Assembly (NCBI RefSeq): GCF_000385335.1
Contig: NZ_ARWA01000001.1
Location: forward strand, 1,690,001-1,754,000
Length of the DNA stretch: 64,000 nt
DNA from: Methyloferula stellata AR4
GTDB taxonomy: Bacteria; Pseudomonadota; Alphaproteobacteria; Rhizobiales; Beijerinckiaceae
Direction: 5' to 3'
The position numbers were made by a program, and so were the translations under genes. Shown here in pieces: positions 25,531-34,551 of the stretch. A model generated the notes under the pieces. It did not search any database. It worked only from the letters and a program-made list of their open reading frames with translations, and was not told where the DNA came from. The stretch's first letter is position 1. The number at the start of each line of letters is the position of its first letter.

Positions 25531-25984
25531 GCGACGTGTCCGCGGCCGTGTTCATGCCGCCCCCGTGCCCATCGGGACCCATCGAGACGATCTCGTAGGG
25601 TGGCATGCGGTCGTTTGCCAGGTGATATTGATAGGCGTGGCCCCAAGGGTCCATCGGGACGCGGCCGCCTTTGACATAAGGCCCATTCCAAATTTCGACT
25701 CCCGTGGGGCGCTCCGCAAGGGCGCCCAGGCCTTCCGAGTCCGTCGGATAGCGCCCGACATCGACATAGAAGAGATCAAGCGCCGAACTGAAACTCTCAA
25801 TCTGCAATCTCGCCGTCTTCACCCTTGACTCGCCCAGATAGGAAAGCACCCTGGGTCCGACGAGCCCGAGGATCAAGCTGATGATCGTGAGCACCACCAG
25901 CATTTCGATCAGCGTATAGCCGGCACTCGCCCGGCTGAAGATGCGGTCGATCCGCGGTGAAACAGTCCGAGGCATGGTAGTCAT
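25517..25984 (-). CDS. gspG: Type II secretion major pseudopilin GspG
   Basis: A 155-residue major pseudopilin. The leader ends ASAG before YTLIEMLVVLTIISLILGLVGP. The C-terminal domain has the family motif YVDVGRYPTDSEGLGALAERP and the calcium-site region DPWGHAYQY. The true start is ATG 25984, overlapping the TGA of the gspF remnant as ATGA. An in-frame extension to 26188 would fuse the gspF N-terminus to GspG and is an artefact of the gspF deletion, though such a fusion protein could in principle be made. Confidence 0.9.
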   Translation of the reverse strand: MTTMPRTVSPRIDRIFSRASAGYTLIEMLVVLTIISLILGLVGPRVLSYLGESRVKTARLQIESFSSALDLFYVDVGRYPTDSEGLGALAERPTGVEIWNGPYVKGGRVPMDPWGHAYQYHLANDRMPPYEIVSMGPDGHGGGMNTAADTSHVQR

Positions 25985-26188
25985 AACGCGAGCTCCGTGA
26001 TGCTGAGGAGGGCACTCATGATGGAAACGATGAGGGTGCCGACGATGAGGCTGACCGCGACGATGGTCGATCAAAAAATAACCAAGATATTCAACACGCT
26101 TGATCACTTCATCGCGCGACGGCGCATCGACTTCGCCCGAGACGATTTCGCCGGAGGTGGTCATGGCACGAAATCGGAATTGCGGCAT
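25981..26188 (-). pseudogene. gspF: gspF remnant with large internal deletion
   Basis: The first 41 codons (26188 down to 26066) encode MPQFRFRAMTTSGEIVSGEV followed by DAPSRDEVIKRVEYLGYFLID, a clear GspF N-terminus. Immediately after, but in the next frame, the last ~28 codons read TIVAVSLIVGTLIVSIMSA then LLSITELAL and stop at 25981, a clear GspF C-terminus. The ~1.1 kb between them (GspF is normally ~400 residues) is missing and the two ends are out of frame. GspF is the inner-membrane platform protein of the type II system. Surrounding gsp genes are intact, which points to a recent deletion or an assembly collapse. Confidence 0.85.
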
Positions 26189-26196
26189 CTTCGTCT

Positions 26197-27867
26197 CTAA
26201 AGGCTCATCGTCACGCGGAAGACTTCATCGATGGTCGTCAGGCCCGTCCTGCATTTCGAGATTCCATCTTCGGCCATGGTCGTCATGCCTTCCCGGCGTG
26301 CCACGGTTTCAAGTTCCGCGGCATCGCATCTCGGACCGATCGACTGTCTGACCGCGGCCGATACTTCCATGACCTCGAAGACGCCTTGACGGCCGCGAAA
26401 GCCGGAGAATCCGCACCATTCGCAGCCCTTCGGATGATGAACGACATCGCCCTTCTGAAACCCCAAGGCCTCGTAGCGCTGATCCGCGGCGAGGTCCTTC
26501 AACGTGAGCTCGTGCGATTGTTTGCAATCCACGCAAAGGGTGCGCACGAGGCGTTGGCCGATGATCACCTTAACGGATGAGGCCAGAAGAAAGCTCTCGA
26601 TCCCCATATCGATCAGACGGGTGATCGCGCCGGCGGCCGTATTGGTATGCAGCGTCGTCAGCACAAGATGCCCCGTCAGAGCCGCATGGACGCCCATATG
26701 CGCGGTCTCGGCGTCTCGCATCTCGCCGACCATGATCACGTCCGGATCTTGACGCAGAAAAGATCGCAACGCGGACGCGAAGGTCAAACCGATGGAAGGA
26801 TGGACCTGGGTCTGGTTGATGCCGGGAATTTGATATTCGACCGGGTCTTCGATGGTGAGTATCTTGCGCGTCGGCAGATTGAGATTGGCCAGCGAAGCGG
26901 CAAGTGTCGTGGTCTTGCCAGAGCCTGTCGGGCCCGTCACGATAATCATGCCGAAAGGAAGCTGCAGAGCATCGCACAAAATTTTCTCGTCGCGCGGCAA
27001 GAGGCCGGTCTGACTTAAGGTGACGAGTCCTGATCCTTTGCGGAGCAAACGGATGACCGCGCTTTCGCCGTGCGTTGTCGGCATTGTCGCGACGCGGAGA
27101 TCGACTTCCGCCCCGCCGACATTAATATAGGTGCGTCCGTCTTGCGGCAGCCGCCGTTCGGTGATGTTCAGGCCGGCCATGATTTTGAGCCGCGAGAGCA
27201 AACCCTTGGCCATGCTTAAGGGCGGTGCCGGAATCGCCTTCAAAAGGCCGTCTACACGCAAACGGATCTGCAAGGCACCCGTAAAAGGCTCGATATGAAG
27301 ATCCGTCGCGCGCTGCTCGACAGCGAGGCGCAAGAGATCATCGAGCGCGCGAACGACAGGCGCCCCGCGTGCCAGATCGCGTAGATCGTCCAGATTGTCC
27401 GACGCGGCGGCTATCGTCTCTGAAGGTTCCTCGGCCGTGAATTTGGCATCTTGTGTGGTCGCCAGAGCCGCTTCGAGATCGTCATTGGTCGCAACGGCAA
27501 TCGTCACCTTGCGGCCGAGAGCGACCTCGATCGCATTCAATGTTTCAGTATCGACCGGCGTTGCGACGGCCACCATCAGCCGTCCATCGGCATCGCTATA
27601 TGGAAACAGGCGGCCTTCCCGCAGAAAGCGCGGCGACAATTCGGCTCCGGCAAAGCGATCGCCAATAAGCTCGGCACGTTGGACGCGGTTGCATGCATAG
27701 AATGATGCAAGCTCGTCGGCGAAGGCAGTCGGTGATAGCTTTGTCAGGCCGATCCAATCGGACTCGCCGCCCGCGTCGAGACTCCGGCTGCTCACATGGG
27801 TTTCGCGCGCCTGCCCGCCGCGCAATATTCCCTTGTTCGTGAGATGCTCGATAAAATCGCTTTGCAA
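26197..27867 (-). CDS. gspE: Type II secretion ATPase GspE
   Basis: A 556-residue cytoplasmic secretion ATPase. The N-terminal domain (~1-160) docks to GspL. The core has Walker A GPTGSGKTT, the Asp box IEDPVEYQ, Walker B-type DPDVIMVGEMRDAETA and the His box LTTLHTNTAAGAITRL. The zinc-binding tetracysteine element is CVDCKQ...CEWCGFSG. It starts at TTG 27867 without a clear ribosome binding site. It is the first gene of the operon gspE-(F)-G-H-I-J-K-L-M and is divergent from gspD. Confidence 0.92.
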   Translation of the reverse strand: MQSDFIEHLTNKGILRGGQARETHVSSRSLDAGGESDWIGLTKLSPTAFADELASFYACNRVQRAELIGDRFAGAELSPRFLREGRLFPYSDADGRLMVAVATPVDTETLNAIEVALGRKVTIAVATNDDLEAALATTQDAKFTAEEPSETIAAASDNLDDLRDLARGAPVVRALDDLLRLAVEQRATDLHIEPFTGALQIRLRVDGLLKAIPAPPLSMAKGLLSRLKIMAGLNITERRLPQDGRTYINVGGAEVDLRVATMPTTHGESAVIRLLRKGSGLVTLSQTGLLPRDEKILCDALQLPFGMIIVTGPTGSGKTTTLAASLANLNLPTRKILTIEDPVEYQIPGINQTQVHPSIGLTFASALRSFLRQDPDVIMVGEMRDAETAHMGVHAALTGHLVLTTLHTNTAAGAITRLIDMGIESFLLASSVKVIIGQRLVRTLCVDCKQSHELTLKDLAADQRYEALGFQKGDVVHHPKGCEWCGFSGFRGRQGVFEVMEVSAAVRQSIGPRCDAAELETVARREGMTTMAEDGISKCRTGLTTIDEVFRVTMSL

Positions 27868-28370
27868 AACGACAGATCCGATTGTTGCCTTGCACCACTG
27901 CTACCCGATGACCAGAACGCGATCGGCGTCTCTTTGATCGCGCTCTTCTTCGGTGAGCTAGATGACTCGATGCGCTGAAGACGCTGACGTTCTTCTGCAT
28001 GGAAAAGCGCAGGCGCGATCTAGACCGAAAGAGATGTCAGTTTCACGACATGCACTGCAAATTGCGTTGCCATATATGTCGCTATGCGCTTGTCGATTCA
28101 CGTGCATGGTATTCAGGAATTTATAATTTCGAATTGCGATACCGTCGGAAGATTCAATACCGGGCGTAAAGCGATACCTCTAAAACGCAAGTTCATTTCA
28201 GCGGTGGCCAATTTTTTTTGCGAATGCGCTGCTCATGAACGCAGGCGATGTCGCGTCGGTGTCATTTATCAGTGTCATAGCACGGCCCGTTTTTCGCCCG
28301 AATGCGACTGCGCTTGTCTTGATGTGTTCAGGCTCGACGGTTGCGCGTTTTGGGCACGGGAGTAGTGCAA
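27868..28370. other. 503-bp divergent promoter region of gspE and gspD
   Basis: No convincing gene. The part around 28070-28230 is clearly more AT-rich than its surroundings and probably carries the promoters of both secretion operons. GGGAG (28358-28362) is the ribosome binding site used to place the gspD start. Minus-strand frames over 27868-28000 lack family features. Confidence 0.5.
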
Positions 28371-30743
28371 GTGCGAAGTATTGCCGTCGTGTGGCTGCGT
28401 GTTCAGTCCTTGCGGAAGTTTGGCGTGGCGGCGATCGTATTGGGCGCTTTGAGTGGTTGCATGTCGCCTCTCAATTCGCCGTTCCAGATGGCCGGAGTGG
28501 GGCCAGGTGACGCGGCCGACTCAATCCGTAATGCCGACCTCGTCGCACATTATCCGGCCAACACGGGCGGCCAGGCTCTCTTGACCGGCTCGCCGCTACG
28601 GCCGCAGATCTTTCCTGGGACAGACCCCAAACTCAACGTTCCAATGCGGTCGGCCGACGACTCTCCAGCGGGTGATGTTCAAGCCGGAACTCCGGGTTCG
28701 TCCGGCCGCAATGATGATAGCGGTATCGAGGTCAATTTCGACAATGCGGATATCCAGACTGTCGCCAAATCGATTCTCAGCGATACGCTCGGATTCAACG
28801 TCGTTATCGATCCGCGCATTCAGGGAAACGTAACGATTGCCTCAGCCACGCCTATTGCTCGGAAAGACCTGTTCGGAGCTTTCGAGAGCGTGATGCGCAT
28901 GTCGAACGCGGCGGTCGTACGCGAAGGCAATCTCGTAAAAATCGTCCCGTTGTCGGAGGCTGGCGGCTCCGGTCGGATCACCCTTCACAGCGAGCAGGGA
29001 TTTGGCGTGACCGTGGTTCCCTTGCGCTACACGTCAGCGGCGACGATCGTCAAAATGGCCGAAAATTTCCTCGCCAGGCCCGGCGCCTTGCGTGCGGATA
29101 CGACACGGAACCTGCTGATGGTGCAGGGCACCTTGGAGGAGCGCCGGAGCGCCGTCGATCTCGTGACGAGCTTCGATGTCGAATGGCTTCGTAACCAATC
29201 GGTCGGTATCTATCCGTTGAAGTCGACCTCGCCGGATACGATGATCCATGAGCTGGAGCGCGTCTTTGAGACCGCGGAAGGCGGGCAAGGACAAGGTCTG
29301 ATCAATTTCCAGCCGATCGCACGGATGAACGCCATCATGGCGGTAACGCATAACCGGAAATTGCTCGATCAGGCGACGCAATGGGTCAAACGCCTGGATC
29401 ATTCCGATGCGAGCGGAACCACAATTCGCATCTATCGCCTCGAGCATGGTAACGCGCCTAAGATCGCAAAAATCTTAAATGACATTTTTGTCGGGCGCGG
29501 GAGCGGCGCGACAGCGGATGCCGCTGCCAATCAAGTGGCGCCCGGAACGAATGCCGGCCAATCGCGCCTCGACTCGATTGGCGCGGGGAGTTTCCAGTCC
29601 CAATCCAATGGCGCCAACCAGAATAGCAGCGCAAGTTCGCAATCGAGCTCTCAATCCGGTAGCTCGATTACAAACAGCTCAAGCGGCCGGACTGTGACCT
29701 CTTTTGACGATTTTACGGGAAGAGATAAAAAAGACCAAGGCGGCCAGCAAGACAGCGGCAGCTTGCCGCGTGGCGTCTTTCAAAACGTTCGCATCACGGC
29801 GGATTCGAGCAACAATTCGATTGTCATTTATTCGAACCTGGACGATTACCAGGTTATCGAGCGCTCTCTGCACGAACTCGATCGTCCGCAATTGCAGGTC
29901 GCAATCGAAGCCACCATCGCAGAAGTCACGCTGACGGATGGTCTTCAATATGGCGTACAATATTATATAGGCAGCACCGATCTCGGAGCCGGCGTCAACA
30001 ACGGCTCGATCTCGCTTTCCGCCTCTCCGACAAGTGCTGTTCTGTCACAAGTCCTTCCCGGCTTGAACGTCCTGCTCGGCCAGCAGGCGGCACCGAAGCT
30101 GATCTTGAGCGCATTATCGTCGCTGACGAGTGTGAAAGTTCTGTCGGCGCCATCCCTCGTGGTAACCGATAACCAGCCGGCCTATCTGCAAGTGGGCGAT
30201 TCGGTGCCGATCTCGACCGGCTCCGCTACCGTTTTGTCCTCATCGAATACGATCGTGAATACGATCACGATGCAGGATACCGGCGTTATTTTGAAGGTCT
30301 GGCCGCATGTGCATGCGAACGGCGTCGTTGACCTCGAAATAGAGCAGGAAGTCTCCGCGGTCGTCGGCGGCACCACGTCTACAACGACCAATCTCAATCC
30401 GACCATATCGGAACGCCGCGTTCATTCGACGGTCTCTGTAAACAGCGGGCAAACCGTCTTGCTTGGCGGCCTTATGAGTGAGGAGGACGACAAGACGCAG
30501 ACGGGAATTCCTTTCCTGCGGCAGATCCAAGGTATTGGCGATTTGTTCGGCAATACGAACGGAAGCAAGCAGCGGACGGAGATTATCGTATTCGTCCGGC
30601 CGCGGGTCATTCGAAATGGTTTGGATGCTCAAAACGTGGCGGAAGACTTCCGCGCCGGTCTTTCGACGATGCACAGCAACGCGACGATCATAAGCGGCAG
30701 AGACGTTGGCGGTCCGGACAAGCCTCGCGTCGTCACAAAATGA
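28371..30743 (+). CDS. gspD: Type II secretion outer-membrane secretin GspD (lipoprotein)
   Basis: A 790-residue secretin forming the outer-membrane gate. The start is placed at GTG 28371, eight bases after GGGAG, giving a lipoprotein signal ending ALSGC. N0 is at ~120-190 (VNFDNADIQTVAKSIL... NVVIDPRIQGNVTI), followed by N1-N3; N3 carries a long Ser/Gln/Asn-rich insertion at ~410-470 (NSSASSQSSSQSGSS). The C-terminal secretin domain includes LQVGDSVPIST, TGVILKVWPHV and TVLLGGLMSEED. A predicted lipid anchor suggests it may not need a separate pilotin. It is followed by gspO. Confidence 0.92.
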   Translation: MRSIAVVWLRVQSLRKFGVAAIVLGALSGCMSPLNSPFQMAGVGPGDAADSIRNADLVAHYPANTGGQALLTGSPLRPQIFPGTDPKLNVPMRSADDSPAGDVQAGTPGSSGRNDDSGIEVNFDNADIQTVAKSILSDTLGFNVVIDPRIQGNVTIASATPIARKDLFGAFESVMRMSNAAVVREGNLVKIVPLSEAGGSGRITLHSEQGFGVTVVPLRYTSAATIVKMAENFLARPGALRADTTRNLLMVQGTLEERRSAVDLVTSFDVEWLRNQSVGIYPLKSTSPDTMIHELERVFETAEGGQGQGLINFQPIARMNAIMAVTHNRKLLDQATQWVKRLDHSDASGTTIRIYRLEHGNAPKIAKILNDIFVGRGSGATADAAANQVAPGTNAGQSRLDSIGAGSFQSQSNGANQNSSASSQSSSQSGSSITNSSSGRTVTSFDDFTGRDKKDQGGQQDSGSLPRGVFQNVRITADSSNNSIVIYSNLDDYQVIERSLHELDRPQLQVAIEATIAEVTLTDGLQYGVQYYIGSTDLGAGVNNGSISLSASPTSAVLSQVLPGLNVLLGQQAAPKLILSALSSLTSVKVLSAPSLVVTDNQPAYLQVGDSVPISTGSATVLSSSNTIVNTITMQDTGVILKVWPHVHANGVVDLEIEQEVSAVVGGTTSTTTNLNPTISERRVHSTVSVNSGQTVLLGGLMSEEDDKTQTGIPFLRQIQGIGDLFGNTNGSKQRTEIIVFVRPRVIRNGLDAQNVAEDFRAGLSTMHSNATIISGRDVGGPDKPRVVTK

Positions 30744-30761
30744 TGGGCGGAGCGTAGCCCG

Positions 30762-31352
30762 ATGTCCATCATGGCTGAACAGCTCGAGGCAAGTCTTCGT
30801 CCGAATTTCACGATCCTTGTCGTCGGCACGGGGGCCGCCGCTCTTCTTTCCTTTATTTATCTTCCGTGGCCGCTCCCCGTCGCCTCGACGATGCTCGCCA
30901 TCCTGATGATAGCTGGCGCGGATGTGGATGCGCGCACGTTTCTGTTACCGGACGTCGTCACTTATGGGGCAATCGTTCTCGGAATCCTCGCCGCACCGCT
31001 TGTCGAATCGGCCGATCCTTTTGACTCGACAAATCCGTGGCTGAGCATCGCATTTTCCATTCTGCGCGCGGCAGGTACGGCGTTCTGTCTCGCTTTATTG
31101 CGCAAATTTTATGATGGGTTTCGAGGCCGTGAAGGCCTCGGACTCGGCGATGTTAAACTCGGTGCAGCCGTGGGAGCCTGGCTTCCATTGGGAGCCATCC
31201 CCTTTTGTTTCAGCCTTGCGACCACTGCGGCTCTATTATCATTGGCCTTCAAATGGCGCGGGGCTGGATTCGGAAAGCTCAAACTGCCATTCGGTGCTTT
31301 TCTGTGTCCATCCCTTTGGCTTGTCTTTTTTATAGGTTCATTGCCGCTGTGA
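30762..31352 (+). CDS. gspO: Prepilin peptidase (GspO-like, lacking the methylase domain)
   Basis: A 196-residue integral membrane aspartic protease that cleaves prepilin leaders. Both catalytic Asp motifs are seen: GADVDARTFLLPD near residue 52 and GLGDVKLGA near residue 127. The protein has about six membrane spans. It lacks the N-terminal cysteine-rich methyltransferase half of classic GspO/PilD, like CpaA-type peptidases, so pseudopilins may be cleaved but not N-methylated by it. It lies 18 bp after gspD. Confidence 0.88.
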   Translation: MSIMAEQLEASLRPNFTILVVGTGAAALLSFIYLPWPLPVASTMLAILMIAGADVDARTFLLPDVVTYGAIVLGILAAPLVESADPFDSTNPWLSIAFSILRAAGTAFCLALLRKFYDGFRGREGLGLGDVKLGAAVGAWLPLGAIPFCFSLATTAALLSLAFKWRGAGFGKLKLPFGAFLCPSLWLVFFIGSLPL

Positions 31353-31381
31353 CCTAATGGCTCGACGTTCCGGAGAAGGCC

Positions 31382-31972
31382 GTGCCCAACCGTGCTGCTG
31401 CGATAATTTTAGCCGGTGCTTTGATCTCAAGTACGGGCGCAAGCGCGGCGACTCTCACGACCGTTCTTACAGAGAAAGGAGTCTGGATCGCAATCAGGGG
31501 CGACATCATACGCGAGGACGCGGATGCTCTCGAAAATATGCTTCAAAGAGCCGATTTGGATGGCCGTTCAATAAGCGGCGTGCAACTGGATTCTCCCGGC
31601 GGAAATCTCCTTGGTGGTATTCGTCTCGCCAGAGTCGTTCGCAGTCATGCGGTTCTGACGGCAGTCGGCCGCGCTGCCGCGTGCAACTCCGCTTGTTTTC
31701 TGGTTCTCGCGGCCGGTCATCAGAAATTCGTCGATTATGCAAGCCGTGTTGGGATTCATGCCGTCGCCGACAAGCAGGGCCGGATAACCGAGGAAACCGA
31801 AGCGGCGACGAGGGCCATGGCGCGCTTTTGCGAAGAGCTCGGGGTGCCGAGGAGCGTCACGAAAAAGCTTATCGGAACACCGCCGGATCAAATCGTTTGG
31901 CTCTCGGTGAGCGACCTGCGGTCCATGGGCGTTGCCATGACAGGGCAGCAGCGCACCAAACGGCCTCACTGA
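31382..31972 (+). CDS. Periplasmic ClpP/crotonase-fold protein
   Basis: A 196-residue protein with a Sec signal peptide (AAAIILAGALISSTGASAA) and a ClpP-like fold. It shows the nucleophile-elbow-like segments QLDSPGGNLLGGIRLARVV, then AACNSACFLVLAAG with a candidate catalytic Ser and VGIHAV with a candidate His. Related proteins (COG3904-type) are described only as predicted periplasmic proteins. It may be a protease or an inactive relative. GTG 31382 follows GGAGAAGG. It lies 29 bp after gspO, so it is probably co-transcribed with the secretion genes. Confidence 0.65.
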   Translation: MPNRAAAIILAGALISSTGASAATLTTVLTEKGVWIAIRGDIIREDADALENMLQRADLDGRSISGVQLDSPGGNLLGGIRLARVVRSHAVLTAVGRAAACNSACFLVLAAGHQKFVDYASRVGIHAVADKQGRITEETEAATRAMARFCEELGVPRSVTKKLIGTPPDQIVWLSVSDLRSMGVAMTGQQRTKRPH

Positions 31973-32319
31973 GATCGCAAGACCCATGTACCGAACGGCG
32001 AGCTTCAGGACTACCAAACCGATATGAAGCCAAGCGCGTGTTCAGAACATAAGCTGCGATTCGGAATCCTTATGGACACGTGTTTTCATCGCTTCTTCGC
32101 GGCTGATACTGGCATATGCACATTTAAATACCGCCAATCATTTGCAAGTGGTATTCGGCGATGATGAGACACTCCGACGCGTCAAATATCCGCTGCTTTA
32201 AATTCAACGCACTGCATGCGGTGCCACATAATTTTATTCGATGCGATACATGAACGAATAATGGCGGTCATGTTCGCAATTTATCGAGCATGCGTTCAGC
32301 AACATCCTGGGGGATACTT
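31973..32319. other. 347-bp intergenic region before the second phosphoesterase gene
   Basis: No gene was seen. It is AT-richer than the flanks and holds a weak inverted repeat, AATACC (32127-32132) and GGTATT (32150-32155). A TGGGGGAT ribosome binding site lies just before 32320. Promoter function is inferred. Confidence 0.4.
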
Positions 32320-34419
32320 ATGAACGTCATACATTCTCTTCCGATAAAATGGACATTGACGACGGCGCTCAGCACATCGACGCTTGCATTGTCTCTGTCC
32401 TTGTTTTCGACGGCCGGCGATACCGCCGGTATCGAGTCCACGATTCAAAGCGCTGTCCAAAGCGAGATTAATTCTGTCGTCGGCGACATCAAAGGCGCCG
32501 CAGGTTCCAAAAATGGCGGAGGCTCCTCGAAGGACGCCGCCGACGCCTTCAAGACCAAGAGCCCGATCAAGCATGTCATCATATTGATCGGCGAGAATCG
32601 CGGTCTCGATCATACGTTCGGCGTCTACAAGCCGAAGGGAAAAGGCCAGACGATTTCGAACTATCTGTCCAAGGGCATCGTCAAGGCGGACGGTTCGCCC
32701 GGCCGCAATTTCTCTCTCGCGCAACAATATTCGGTCGCGGCGCAGCCGGCTTGGTATTTCGGTGCGCCGAACAAGGCCAAAACGCTGTACAATACCACAA
32801 CGAACCTGATGCCTCAGCCGAACACGAACGGCACGCCGACGGCTCAAAGCACAACGGGCGCTCCGTTCACGAGCACCACGATTGCGAGCGTCGAAAAGGA
32901 TATCGAGCCCGGCGATCTCGCGCTCCTGACGACCGGCGCGAGCGGACTGCCGCATGGTGCGCTCGACACGCGCGTGCCGGGCGCCGGCAAGCTGCCGCCG
33001 GGACCTTTCGTTCTGCTCGGGTCCAACCTCAATGACGACGATTATACCGGCGACATGACGCACCGGTTCTATCAGGCGGCCCAGCAACAAGACTGCAGCC
33101 TCGCCAATGCCACGTCGGATAACCCGACCGGCTGTCTCAATGATCTTTTCCCCTTCGTGATGGCGACCTATTCGGCCAGCAACCAAAGCCAAGGCAATGA
33201 AATGGGTTTCCTCAACGCCGAGGAAGAGGAAGCGTCTTTGTTGAAGTCGCTTGCCGACCGTTTCGCCATCAGCGACAATTTCCATCAGTCGTTTCTGGGC
33301 GGCACGGGCGCCAACCACTTCATGTTCGGCACCGGCGATGCGGGCTTCTGGAGCGACGGCAGCGGAAACGCCACGACGCCTCCGTCGAATCTCATCGCCA
33401 ATCCGAATCCAAAGCCGGGCACCGTCAATCAATATACAGCCGACAACAACTTCAGCGCTTGCGCCGACGTGACGCAACCGGGCGTGCTCCCGATCGTCAA
33501 ATATCTCGAAAAATTGCCCTATCCGGCAGAGCCGAACTGCAAGGAAGGCCATTACTATATGCTGGACAATACGAACCCCGGCTATCTGCCGAACGGGACG
33601 GTTGTGCCAAACCCGGCAGCCAACGGGTCGATTCCGCCCTCGCCGGTGCGTACGATCGGTGATTCCCTCACCGAAAAGAACATTTCGTGGGCCTATTTCG
33701 GCGGCGCCTATAATGATGCCGTCGCTTTGGCAAACGATGAAGTCGCGGCCAACCCGAGCAATCCGACCAATCTTTCGGCGGCGGCGGTCAACGATCCGGC
33801 GCATGCCATCGGCGTCGCCTACTGCCAGATCTGCAATCCGTTCCAATACTCAACCTCGATCATGGGCAATGCCACGCAGCGCGCGGCCCATATCAAGGAC
33901 ACGCAGGACCTGGTTGCCGATATCCAAAACAACACGCTTCCCGCGGTTTCCATCGGCAAGCCCGACGGCCTTCTCGACGGACATCCGCAGAGCTCGAAAA
34001 TCGATCTGTTCGAAGCCTATGTGCAAAACCTTCTCGATGCTCTTGAGGCCAATCCGCATCTCAAGGCCGAGACCGCCGTCTTCATTACTTGGGACGAGGC
34101 CGGCGGCTATTACGACTCGGGCTTCATCCAGCCGCTCGATTTCTTCGGCGATGGTCCCCGCATTCCGCTGATTGCCTTGTCGCCTTACTCAACCGGCGGC
34201 ACGGTCAATCACAACTATGCGGATCATGTCTCGCTGCTGAAGTTCATCGAGCGCAATTGGGGCCTCCAGCCGCTCACCGACCGCAGCCGCGACAATCTTC
34301 CCAACCCAACCGCGAAGAAGGCAAATCCCTACGTGCCGACGAATATGCCGGCGCTCGACGATTTGTTCGAAATATTCGACTTCGCGGCCGCGCCAAATCT
34401 CCAGTCCTACACGGAGTAA
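32320..34419 (+). CDS. Secreted phosphoesterase, phospholipase C family (second copy, larger)
   Basis: A 699-residue exported enzyme of the same family as the protein at 18054 but longer and clearly divergent. Residues 1-32 are a signal peptide; a Ser/Gly/Lys linker follows. The signature HVIILIGENRGLDHTFGVYK lies at residues ~85-104; the first copy has ENISFDHYFG here. Later conserved blocks are NFHQSFLGGTGANH, DEAGGYYDSGF and NYADHVSLLKFIERNWGL. Many Cys pairs fit an extracellular enzyme. Start at 32320, after TGGGGGAT. Its place between gsp genes supports export by the type II system. Confidence 0.84.
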   Translation: MNVIHSLPIKWTLTTALSTSTLALSLSLFSTAGDTAGIESTIQSAVQSEINSVVGDIKGAAGSKNGGGSSKDAADAFKTKSPIKHVIILIGENRGLDHTFGVYKPKGKGQTISNYLSKGIVKADGSPGRNFSLAQQYSVAAQPAWYFGAPNKAKTLYNTTTNLMPQPNTNGTPTAQSTTGAPFTSTTIASVEKDIEPGDLALLTTGASGLPHGALDTRVPGAGKLPPGPFVLLGSNLNDDDYTGDMTHRFYQAAQQQDCSLANATSDNPTGCLNDLFPFVMATYSASNQSQGNEMGFLNAEEEEASLLKSLADRFAISDNFHQSFLGGTGANHFMFGTGDAGFWSDGSGNATTPPSNLIANPNPKPGTVNQYTADNNFSACADVTQPGVLPIVKYLEKLPYPAEPNCKEGHYYMLDNTNPGYLPNGTVVPNPAANGSIPPSPVRTIGDSLTEKNISWAYFGGAYNDAVALANDEVAANPSNPTNLSAAAVNDPAHAIGVAYCQICNPFQYSTSIMGNATQRAAHIKDTQDLVADIQNNTLPAVSIGKPDGLLDGHPQSSKIDLFEAYVQNLLDALEANPHLKAETAVFITWDEAGGYYDSGFIQPLDFFGDGPRIPLIALSPYSTGGTVNHNYADHVSLLKFIERNWGLQPLTDRSRDNLPNPTAKKANPYVPTNMPALDDLFEIFDFAAAPNLQSYTE

Positions 34420-34474
34420 TAGCAGCGTGATCGCGCATCGCGCTCGGGCATGCGCGTGATCTCAAGCGGCAAGC

Positions 34475-34502
34475 GCCGACCGGCCGTCTCAAGCCGGTCG
34501 GC
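34475..34502 (+). terminator. Hairpin after the second phosphoesterase gene
   Basis: Perfect 10-bp arms GCCGACCGGC (34475-34484) and GCCGGTCGGC (34493-34502) surround an 8-base loop. It lies 56 bp after the stop codon. No strong T tract follows. Confidence 0.65.
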
Positions 34503-34551
34503 GTCATATGATTGCAATGAAAATAGGATGCAAAGATCAGAGGATTCACCG

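Noticed and set aside
32296-33846. 516-codon open frame on the minus strand
   Set aside because: It is antisense to the second phosphoesterase gene; its Arg-rich, low-complexity translation has no family features, and the plus-strand gene has a signal peptide and conserved motifs.
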